The translations under genes were made by a program, and so were the position numbers. Below, in pieces: positions 12,901-24,900 of a DNA stretch of 64,000 bases. The notes beneath the pieces are model-generated. The model was not told where the DNA came from and did not search any database. It saw only the letters and a program-made list of their open reading frames with translations. Within the stretch, counting starts at the first letter, position 1. Every line of letters begins with the position of its first letter. Source of the DNA: Nymphaea colorata (lineage: Eukaryota; Streptophyta; Magnoliopsida; Nymphaeales; Nymphaeaceae); NCBI RefSeq assembly GCF_008831285.2, contig NC_045141.1, positions 13,690,106 to 13,754,105 on the forward strand, read 5' to 3'.

Positions 12901-15900
12901 TGCAGTTCTTACTAGTGCCTATCTTATTAACCGCATGCCCAGTCGTGTTTTGAATGGTAGGACTCCCCACTCGTTGCTTCCTGGCAGTCGTCCACCATTT
13001 CCTCTTCCTCCTCGTGTTTTTGGTTGTGTATGTTTTATCCATGATCACAGTCCAAATGTCAAGAAACTTGATCCTAGGTCTATCAAAGGTGTCTTTGTTG
13101 GATACTCCCCTACGCAAAAAGGATACAAATGTATTGATCCTATTACTGGTCGAGCTTATGTTACGAGGGATGTTACCTTCTTGGAACATGCCTCTTACTT
13201 TGGTGTGAATCCTCTTCAGGGGGAGCAGTCTGTGGGCAGGGAAGAGTATTCTCAGAGACAGGAACTTCAGTTTATAGATTTTTTGGACTACAAGAAAACA
13301 GAATCACTTAATACTGTTGATGTGCCTGAGAATGAGGAAAGGGGTGACAATAGCATTGAGAAGGAAGGCCCTCAGTTGTTTGGACAGTTCTACTCTAGAC
13401 GAGGTACTCGGACAGAGGTGATGACTTGTGATGCTAGATCTACTTCCAATCACAATGCCACTCATTCCCTGGATGAACCAAGTCCTACCGAGGAGACCGT
13501 GGAGACCCATGATGAGGTTGAAAAGAAGAATGACGATCTTCCCATTGCCCTGAGAAAGGGTGTCAGGTCATGTACTCAACACCCTATTGGTAATTTTGTT
13601 TCTTATTCCAGACTTGGGAAAGATTACAAGTGTTTTGTTTCTACTCTTTCTTTGGCTGTGATTCCCAGGACTGTCGCTGAAGCTCAAAGTGACTCCAAGT
13701 GGGCCGATGCAATGAAAGAAGAAATAGATGCCCTAAGAAGAAACTTGACATGGGAAGTGGTGAAGATTCCTGAAGCCGCTCACCTAGTTGGATCCAAATG
13801 GGTGTATACCATCAAGTACAAACCAGATGGGAGTGTTGAAAGATATAAAGCTCGACTTGTGGCCAAGGGGTTTAGCCAGAAATATGGAATTGATTACTTG
13901 GAAACCTTTGCTCCTGTTGCGAAAATGAAGACTGTGAGGGTGGTTATATCCCTAGCTGTGATGAAGGAGTGGAAGATGTATCAACTGGATGTTAAGAATG
14001 CATTCCTCAATGGTGACCTCGAAGAAGAAGTATATATGCATATGCCTCCAGGATATGAAGAACCAGAAATGTGTTGTAAGCTGAAAAAGGCATTGTATGG
14101 CCTTAAGCAATCGCCCAGAGCGTGGTTTGAACGACTGAGAAGAGTGATGATACGTCATGGATACAAACAAGGAAATGGAGATCACACTCTGTTTGTGAAG
14201 AAGAAGGAGAGCAAGGTTACTCTCCTGCTCGTCTACGTAGATGACATGATTGTTACTGGAGATGATGAGGAAGAGATTATCAAGCTAAAAGGGTTACTGA
14301 CTACAGAATTCGACCTCAAAGATCTTGGAAAACTAAGGTATTTTCTTGGTATGGAGGTTGCTAGGTCTAGTACTGGTCTTGTACTAAACCAAAGGAAATA
14401 TACATTAGACCTGCTGGAAGAAACTGGTAAATTGGGATGTAGACCTACTCCTACCCCTTTTGACACTGGGCACAAGTTGAGTCTCAGAGATGGAGAGCCT
14501 CTCTGTGAAGAAGACAAGGGAAGATATCAACGTTTGGTTGGGAAGCTAATTTATCTTACCCTCACGAGACCTGATATCACCTTTGCGGTGAATGTTTTGA
14601 GCCAATTCATGCATGCGCCAACCGATGCACATCTGAAGGCTGTGGACAGAGTGCTATGCTACCTGAAGAAAAATCCTGGTAAGGGACTCCTGTATGTGAA
14701 ACAAGAGACTGTGGAAATCGAGGGCTATTCTGATGCGGATTGGGCAGGTTGTGGTGATACCAGACGATCCACTACAGGGTACTGTGTCTACTTGGGAGGA
14801 AACCTTGTTGTATGGAGGAGCAAGAGACAGGATGTTTGCTCTAGATCCAGTGCAGAGGCAGAATATAGGGCAGTTGCTATGGGAGTGTCAGAGTTATTAT
14901 GGTTGAAGATATTGTTGACTGACATTGGAATAGAGATTGAAGGACCTATGAAGATGTATTGTGATAACAAGTCTGCAATCAACTTAGCCAACAATCCTGT
15001 ACTTCACGACAGAACAAAACATGTTGAAATTGATCGTCACTTCATTCGGGAAAGGATTGATGCGAAAGAGTTGATCTTACCTTACATGAAGTCTGAAGAC
15101 CAAACTGCTGATGTTCTGACGAAAGCTCTTCCTTCAGCTTCATTTGAGAGGAATGTATCCAAGTTGGGCATGTTTGATATGTACGCCCAACTTGAGGGGG
15201 AGTGTTGATAGATTGTGGGTTTCGGGTCCGGATCCATACCCGACCCGCCTTGTAGCCCGTTTTGGGCTCTACTTAAGTCATGTAACCCTAATCCTTAAGA
15301 GTTAATGATAATCTTAAGAGAGAGAGAGTCTGGCTGCTAGTGGGCACCAACTCCTCCTCATTCGTGGTTTTTTCTCCCTCGTGTTGAGGGTTTTCCACGT
15401 TACATCGTGATCATTGCTTCTCTTCCTCTTCTTCTTGTTCGTATCTCTACATGGTCAATGCCATGTTGGTGAGGTCAACACATCTTGTGCGCTTTTGTGC
15501 CATTTTAGACTCAGACAGCTTTCAGTGCACTATGTCCAATTTTGTCCTTCTATATACATTTAAAATCTTAATGTGTTTTTATTTGATCAATTGAATCATT
15601 CTTTATGAAATTTTGAAAAACACACCTAAAGAAATGACAATAACAAAAAACACACCTATCCTTTTCATATTGTCAAAGAACACACCTAATTCTATGGTAA
15701 TAAAAACAATTTCATGTGTTTACTTTCAAAAATTTAATTGATTAAATCAGTAAAATTTTACCTATTTACTCTCTAAAAATAACAGGAAAGATGTGCCCAA
15801 ATTTATTAATAAAATCAGTTTTCTTTGAACGACTTTCCAACATTCATAAAAAACATCACATATAATTATTTTGAATAATAAAATAAAACCATATCGTCAC

Positions 15901-18900
15901 ATACTAATATTATTGGATATAGTGATGTTAGTCACTCTTCCGCATCCAAATTTTCTAAAATTGCTGAACTTGTGTCTGCACCTGCTACCTAGTCTGCTCC
16001 TGCGCCTGCACTTATATGACGTAGCTTATTTCCTGTCCTTGTTCCTGTGTGCTCTATAATCTATATAACTGTGTGTCAATATAGAAGGAATTCAAACTCA
16101 TGGTTCTCCCACCATGGTATTGCCGAAAAGCCTCCTCTTGATCCTGTTCTTTTGCTTAACCTAAGTTCTACACCCTTTAGGTCTTTTAGGTTTACAATTT
16201 TATGTGAAAAGTAATACATCTCTCATGAATTGCATTATCTGAGATTCTGAATGTTTGATATGGGGGCCATCTGTAGTAAAATTTAGTACCTGCAATTACT
16301 TAGTGGTTCTACTGTCCTTAAGGCTATTTCTGCTCAATGTTTTAATGTTCTCACAGATCAAGGTTTCTTATCTAAATCAACTCAATGACTCGTTAATCCA
16401 TGATTAATCCAGTGTACTAGTCAGTCTGTCAATTTGCTTGTTGGCTTGTGCTTTACCAATTCTCAGGTCTAGAAAGCCACAAGAAATGCAATGAGTTGGT
16501 GAATATTTGTTCAAACACTTTGTTTAGTTTTATACTTGTGTAGCATTCTCTATTGATGTTGGTTGCATTATCTGAATGATACTTCAAAATATAATGATTT
16601 TGATGTAAGATATTGGAAAAGGATTTTAAAATTAAAATCTTGTAAGACATTGGAAATTTAAGAAAGTTAAATATCTGGCGACAATATCTAACTTGGTTTA
16701 AAACTCTGGTGAACCCAAAATTTCCACAAGAAAATTCTCATAATTCTTGAAATATACTACGCCTTTTCTGTTATATGAGGACTGATTTACTAAATAAATA
16801 ATTTTTCTCATTTTCTCTTACTATTATCATTTTAATTCTCTTCTTGGATCCCAAAATTTCCCTACAATTTAACAAAAGACCTTAAGGGTGTTTCATTACC
16901 TTAGATCTAATCTAAGAACATAGGATCAATGTTGTAAAAAGCGTATCATAAGCCATATCGGTCTGGCTTTAAGATATGTTGTATCGTAAAATATCGTAAC
17001 TGTATCGTAGTTTTTTTTTAAATTAATAAAAAAAATAAAAAAAATAAGAAAAAATCATAAAAAATCAGTAAAAATCAAGAATAATATGTTCTTCATAAAA
17101 AAAAACATGTTTTACAGAATGATAGACTTATTATTGCTATAAAGTTATGGTTCATCATTCTTAAACATCAAAATTCATAACAATATCAATCTAGGAAGCA
17201 CAAGGAACATAACATAACGTATATATCATAACCATATATTCATAAGTCATAAGGTCCATAAGTCTATGAGATAACACATCAAAAAACAAGTTTTAAATGT
17301 TATGTATTACATCACAAGATGATCATGAAATTGTGAAAATGATCAATGTCAATACACGATTTAATCGATGATTTCACAGTTTAATTGAGATTTCATGGTG
17401 AAAATCGATGGTTTCCTTCCAAGGCAGCACAATGTCTAGGGTTAGAAATGAAAAGGGACAGGTTTTTAAAAAGGGAACGTGAAAAAAGGGGTTCAGGACT
17501 CCCTTTTTCGAAATCAGCCCGTATCATGCGATACAGGGCTATCGCACCGCATCGTGCGATACGGGGCGTATCGCACCGCATCGTGCGATACGGGGCGTAT
17601 CGCACCGCATCGTGCGATACGGTGCATGTACGCACGATACATGTGATACAAGCACGATACATACTATACACCACCTGTTTATGATACAGGTGGTGTATCA
17701 TATCGTCTTTTGTAAACGACAAGATATGTATCGTACGATACGGCCCCGTACCGTACGATACGTACAACACTGCTTAGGATCATTTATCTTAGGATTTTAG
17801 ATTCTTGATTTCTAACAAGGATTTGATTGAAAGATGCAAATGTTACACCATTGTTTGTAAACCTTTTTGCACCTTGGAATCCATGGATCTCAACTCAGAC
17901 TCCTTTTCCTCTTACTTGAGATCCATGTTGAGGCATATTGGTGAACTTAATTACATGCTTCTCAAATCTGCAGTTTTGTTAGAATCATGGATTTAAGGTG
18001 TGCTTTTTGTTAAAATCAGTTCCTTGGATCGAGTATCCAGGGTAACCAGAGATCCCTTTACTAACCTGAGATTTTGCTTTGTTGCAGTATAGCCAAGTCT
18101 AATTTTTGTAACTATGACTTAGAATTGTTGTTCTCTGTTGTATTTTCGTACATAATTCTTTTTGGCTATAGTTTTCTTGCAGAAACACCTTTTGCAATGG
18201 GGGAGAGAGTTGGAGAACTTTTGGACTTTATTCTTTCGGTTGAAGGTGAAGCTGAAGAAAGGTCTTATTTACTCTGTCTTCAAATTGATGGAAGCTCGTT
18301 ATGTTGAGGCTTATATTCATAAAAGCTTTTTTTCTGTTCCCAGCTCCTTGTACTCGATCTGTTTTTTGCTTCCAATGTTGTGCCAAACAACCACAGAAGT
18401 GAAAGTTTGCAAGACTCTGCTCATATCTGGAGCTCACAAATTGGTGAGGCATGTTTTCTAGATTTTTTTTTCAACTGTTCTTGCAATCCTTATTCTAATT
18501 TCTAAGGTTACTTATAATTCCCATCTCTCACTTTGATTTTTTAATTCTCGTATATATATTGATATCTGGATTATAAACAATAAGAAACGTAAGTTGAAGT
18601 GGCTGTTTTCTTCAAGTGAACATCATTTATGAAAGGTTTATGTAAAACCATCTATACAACAGCTAGTCCACAGGAAGATGAACACAGGAACCTGCAGGCC
18701 TGGTCAATCCTTCACCAAGGGAACCCTTTTCTCATCTGAAAAATTTCATTAGGCATGTACGCTTTAGATCATCTGCCAGGTTAACCTCTTATACCTCAGG
18801 GACATCCAGAACATATGATGCATGTTATCCTTTATGGATGTGGTGGGATATATCAAATTGATCCAGGAGAATGTAGGGGTACTCTTTTGCCTCATCAATA

Positions 18901-21900
18901 GAAGTCTGCATTCTTTTCTATGACAATTTGCTTACCATCCTTGTCCATGCATCATTCTTTGTTCCTCTTCAATGTATCTAAATCCACTGATTCGCCAGGG
19001 CCTGTTTACACACTTTTTAGGCTGCCTCTGCACTAAATTTTTGAAATTGCTTGACACCTGTGTCTGCTGCATATGGGGTTAATACCTGATATATGTGCAC
19101 CAAGGACATGGGTCAGAAATCTCGTTTGACTATCCTTGGGCTAGTTGCAACTTTTATATTCAGTTTTGACTGTTCTGAAAGGATTAAAGCGATGACCTCT
19201 AATCTGTGCATCAAATTGGTATAAGAGCAAGGCTCTCCTTCATTCCTCGTAAGGGTGCTGGTAGTGAAAGACTGTCTTGTTGTGGAAAAACAAATGAGCA
19301 AGGTTGAGATGCAGATGTGAATGCTAGAGGTGTTGACTGAGATGAATGGAATCATGGAAGGCATGATAAGAGAGGTTGTTGTTGCTGCTGCATGAAGGAC
19401 TAATAAATGGAACAAGATCACGACAAACATGATAAAGAAAAGTGTTGCTGTTGTAGGGTGAACCTAAGTCATACAGGTGCACCAAAATTGGTGAAGAACC
19501 CGATTTGACTCGGGTGCGGGTGCTGCCCGACGCGGCACCCAACTCCGTCAAACTGAGTCGGGTGCTGCTGAGGGCACCCACTCTTGTTTTCTCTTGTTCT
19601 TTTTTCATTTTTTTCTTCTCTTATCTTTTCCCCCATCTCTTTTTCCCTCTTTTCTTTTCCTTCCCCCTTTTATTTAAGAAAAGTTTGAATTTTATATGAG
19701 ATAAAGGTAATCTTGATAAAAAAATTTAAGAATACATATATATATATGCCCTTGCCGCACCCACACCCAATTTTTTTTTTTTTTTTGAAACTGGCCTCAT
19801 CCCACACCTGCCCCCACACCCATGTGATATGGGGGTGAAAGAGATGAGTGCATGCGACGGATAGGAGTTGTTTATTTGCCAATAGGGATGTTGTCATTGC
19901 TGTTGAACCCTAGCGAGCACAGTCTAATCATTGATTCCATGAGCTGGCAATAGGGAGGCAGATATGAGGCAGCAGATTGTATGGCCACTAGGGGACATCC
20001 GGTGCTGGTGCTGCACAAGGAAATATAATTAATGTCATCCTCTTGGGCGTCTGAATCAGCGACTGCCTCGTTGAATAAAGGTGACACCTTGCCCTGTTGC
20101 CATTGCAGGCGCTTTTAGGGAAACTGCCATTTTCGGCAACCAACAAACAGCCAGCATAGGGGCTGATTTCTGTGTGGTTGGCCTGCATCAACTCAGGTAG
20201 GAGCCGGTGGAAGCATCCCAGCAGTTTGGGGTGACTGGAGGCAGAAGAGTGATGCTAAAACATGGCATCCTCCATTCTCAAACTACACGACACTGGTGGG
20301 TTTGGGTTCTAGCAGCGGCCGACCTCTGCCACAACTGCCACCATCATCGCCACCGGTGGTTGGAAGAGGCGGGCAGCCCTCAAACTAGGGTCAATGGGGC
20401 CCTGCCTCATCAGCCTCAGCCTCATCACCAGCGGCCCCTTTGCAGCCCAGTTTGGGCCAAGTGGAATCTGCCCTTCAACCAAATCGGCTTGGTTAGAGCC
20501 CTCTCCAGGACTGATTTAGGGCCACTGAGCCAGATTTATGGAGTTTTTGGGCCTGGTTCTGGATCCACATGCCTTTCCCTAGCCTTTCTCGAAGCCAACT
20601 TAGGTCTATTTAAATGAATCCAATCCAATGATATCCAATTCCAGTTTCTTCAACTGATACAAAACTAAAACTCAAGTAGTTGAACCTCAGTTTGGACCTC
20701 AAACCATTTTACCTAGCTTAAAACCTAAATCCATAATTGAGGCTAAATCCATAGCCCAAACTTTTAGGATTACAATAATATCTGAAATATCAGAGAAAAG
20801 GACAAGAGGAACCATTGGTTGACTCTGCTACCTAGAGATTTGATTCATCGAGGGTGAATCTCCCTCAATCCGGGGAGAATGATGCGAAAAGGAAATGGAA
20901 GAGATCCAGTTATGAAGTTGGGTTTTTATTTATTGCTTTCTTTTATTTGGATCCAAACCTACAGGTCCAATTTTATTCCATATAAAGAGCTTAGGTCTCA
21001 TTTTGTAACCAATCATCTGTTTAATGCAACCCTAATACTTTCTTTGTATTCTCTTTCTCTTTTAGTGTTGTTTCTGTTCTGTTTTTGCGTTCCTTTTAGT
21101 TTCTATCGACTTTGACGCGAGGATTAGAGCAAGGACGCCTAATCTTTGCATCAGGATTTATTAAGTCTGTAGGAGATTCAGCCACAAATGCACTTTTTCT
21201 CTGGATTGTCAAAATTACAAGTTAGATCACGTATCGTTCAAGACCCTACGGGGCGTTTGGACAAAGGAAGCCATTGCGAGTGTTCCATGATCCGCCTCAA
21301 AAATTGGGGCAGATTTATGAAACACTAGAACCTAGTGTTCTATGAATCTATCCCCATCTTTAGGGCAGATTCACCTAAAAAATTGGGGCAGATTTATGAA
21401 ACACTAGAACCTAGTGTTCTATGAATCTATCCCCATCTTTAGGGCAGATTCATTCGTCCATACACCCCCTAAAAGGACTAGTTGGTCCTGGTTGATTGAA
21501 TGAAAATAAATTTATTTTGTCTACACAAGCATAAGTACATAGACAAAATATATACATTCGTACAAAGATGCATATACATGTATATGTGTGTATGTGGTGT
21601 CAGTGATTAGTCAGCTGGCCAACAACTATCCTTACTAGCAGATTAATTTGGCCAACTCGTTGCTAGTTCGAAAACACAGGTTTGTGAGTCAACCAACTGG
21701 TCAAGATTTTAATTACAATTTTTTTTTTGCAGTGTTGTAAAAATTTGAGATTGAATCGAGCAGGTCAGGATATGGATTCATTTGACCTGCGGATTCAGTA
21801 TTTCAGCTCAATCAGTTGTAAATCTGCAGAAATTATTATGTTCATTTTTTAAAAATAAGTGGCAGAATAGACAAAAATAATTAAGAAATGATAAAAGATT

Positions 21901-24900
21901 AAAAACGTTTGGAAAATAAAAAATAAACAATTTGCCACACATAGCACCCCTGTATTGAGCAATGAATTGAACAATTTGCCACTGATTCCATTCAAATAGC
22001 CTAAGGCAGGCCGATTTCTATAACACTAGCTTCTTGTTCTTGAAAACGTGCAAGGATGTTTAAGTAGATACAACCTTACAGGCAAGTGATGGAGGGTGAA
22101 GTGACTTATGAATCTTTGACCGATGCATGTTGCAGCTTGTTAAGGAGCAGTTTAGTTATGTATTCTTGTGATCGGCAACTTGTGGAGTTTGAATGTTTCT
22201 CTAAATGAAGAAGGTTCTTCCATGCTTATTAACAAGTGTTGAACATAATGGGTCATTTTCCTTTTGTTGGCATGTTGCCTCAGATATGTAAATGATGGAA
22301 GATGGATCAACCCCTGAGTTCTTCTGTCAACCCTGGCAATTCTTTGTCTGGCCAGTGGTGATGAATGGTTCATTTTCTTTATATGTGTAAGATATGCATA
22401 TGGGAAAATATCGTATGCTGTCATGTAAAAATTTTATTTGCTTTTATCATCTTTAAGAATGGTTGGTCAAAGTTATGTTGCTGACTAGCTATAATTCTTG
22501 CACTAGCATCCTCATTTTGCCCTATCTTATTTTTCTAACTTTCATAGTGAAAGAAATTAATGAAATACGCGTACATCCAGTGATCTTTATGTGCTCGCTT
22601 TCCATTGATGGATGATATGAGAAGGCCTTGTTGTTTAAAGAATCTTGAACAGAAAGCCGCATTCCTTTTTTTCTGTATATTTTTTCTACATAGCTTTGTC
22701 ATCAATGTGGATTATATCCCTTCTTTCTTTCTGGCTTCAGGTAATCAAGTTTCTTGTGGACTTCATTAGACAAAACAATCAGCTGGATGTGGATAAGATT
22801 GGTACTTTATTCTTTGCCTGTGAAACTGTAATCAACATTCTTGTGAAGGTTGGTTCTCTTCCTAGTTACCTTACGGGCTTTCTATGTTGCTTCTGTAATG
22901 TTTATCATATTCTCATGATTGCTTGCTCTACCTGCCTCCAGGTGGATGACATTCAAATTCTCGTGGATGTGGTTGACTTGGTTCCTCTTCTACAAGCATT
23001 TGCTGCTCTGTCAGGTCCTTTTGCATCCTTTTTTTAGTTTATCCGTGAATGTGATGCACTGAATCTTTCACTTGCTGTTTTTTTTTTTCTTTCAATTGCC
23101 TGCAGGTAGTTGAAAATGTACCCTTGTGGCTCTAGCTTCTGCTAATATGTAATTAGTTGTTATATGACAGCAGTGGCACTTCAGACATATTATGAATGCG
23201 AATTGTGATTGGCTCAAGTGAATTTGCGTTCAACATGCTGCACATCCCATGTAATCAAATGCATGGAAAACTGTGCAAAATATTAAGGACAAAATAATCT
23301 TGCGGGTGCACTGTATACATAAGTCAATTTTTTATACCATGTAACCTCAATTTGATGGATTTTGTTAAAGCAAAGAAACTCATGCAGAAGGTCCAGCAGT
23401 AGGCAGGGAAGCAGCTGGCAACAAAAGAGCATGACTTCCTGTCTCTCTCTCTCTCTCTCTCCCCCAAACACACACACACATAACCAAAAATGCTAATAGA
23501 GACCCGCAATCATTTCTGAAAATGATGAGAGTGGAAGTAAACTCCCTATATGACCATTACTGGCGATGGTGAGGGAGTTTGTGATTGTCCATCCCTCTGT
23601 CACATAAGTCAGTTAGAACTTAGGTCAGCAAAAAAATGGCTTGTGATCCCCACGTTTCATGAAACCAGGTTCAAAGTAAACCTGATTTTTTCTGATTCTT
23701 TTGTGCCTGTCAAGTTTATGTGAAGAACTGCATTTTAAACCTGTTTTTAGGTGACACATAAATAGACCATGAAGTGCCTATGGGATTGAGATAGACAAAC
23801 CCATTCATGAGCCAATGATTTATACCTCAGGTATAAAATCAGCATTTCTGGAAGCAAAACAAAGTTAGAAGGTAAATAAAGAAGAATGACTGGAAACCAT
23901 CTCTAGTTATCTTTCTTGACAAGAGATTAAATATTTCGATAATGTACTTATGTTTATTGATACAGGGTATAGCCTAAAGCATGCATGTGTTTCATCTTAG
24001 CTTCTATTCCCACCTTATATTGGTGGTTGTGGTAGATTTAGTATGATGTGACTGTCAGCTATAGGTGCTTCCAGTACTTGCAGTCTTGCACAGAGAAGAC
24101 ACACACTTCTCAACAGTTGTCTGGATTTCTTTAGACAAAGCAGACCTTTTATTTACAATATATATATATATATACACTGAGGTCGAATGTGATGCAATGA
24201 TCTTGTGTCATAAGTTGAGTGATTGGTACCTGCACAGCCACCATGTTCATTACCATCTTCTGCTGGCTGTCTGGGCATATTTATGTTTATATTTATATAT
24301 ATCTATGTGACACGGGTACGTGGGATGGTCCCATGTACCTGCTCCGGTATTCTGGTATGCGGAACCAGGTACAGCGAGAATGTTGGGTATCGGTTGGGTC
24401 GGGTATGACTCAGACCCGATCCAAACGATAAAAAACAATAGGATGTTACGAATGGTCGAGCTCTTCAGCTCGACGCCGACCAGCGTTGTGGCTGTTCCAT
24501 AGTAGAGCGGTAGAGTCCGGCGACCGGCGGCCACATCCGGCGGCAGCCAGTTAAGAGTTTTTTTTATTCGTTTCACTATTACAACTTAGGGTTCCGTTTT
24601 TTTATTTGGGGGTTTTTCGTTTTTCTGATTTGGGGATGTTTTTGATTGAAGATTGAACTGTAAATCTATAGATTTATATACGTTTTGATGTTTTGTTTGA
24701 TTTTATGTGTTTATCTGTTGCTGCCACTTTTGTTTGGCTGCATTTTATTTGTATCGCTATTTCGGCTGCCAGTTTTGTTTGGTTGCTGCCACTTTTGTTT
24801 AAAAGTTTGATGAATCTATCAGCTATTTCTTTCAATTCTCTTAATCAACCAAAAAAAGTGATGTTGCCGATCAGCCAAGCTTATGCACAAGCCTAAATGA

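Larger units (their letters stand above)
10105..15451 (+). mobile_element. Complete Copia LTR retrotransposon, very young
   Basis: The element is 5347 bp, has 249-bp LTRs that begin TGTTGA and end CTACA, and is flanked by the 5-bp duplication tggtc at 10100-10104 and 15452-15456. A primer-binding site follows the 5' LTR and a purine-rich tract (ttgagggggag) precedes the 3' LTR. Internal domains run gag, zinc knuckle, protease, integrase, reverse transcriptase, RNase H, the Ty1/Copia order. The two LTRs read as identical base by base, so insertion is recent. It sits in the same orientation as the host gene, in the intron between 9327 and 18172. Two single-base frameshifts break gag-pol. Confidence 0.97.

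Noticed and set aside
17525-17765. Regularly repeated cgatac words as a possible CRISPR array
   Set aside because: Units are tandem without unique spacers and sit in a plant hAT-like element.
20207-20617. Plus-strand frame of 136 codons
   Set aside because: Lies in a decayed LTR element, rich in His, Pro and Arg, with no recognised domain.
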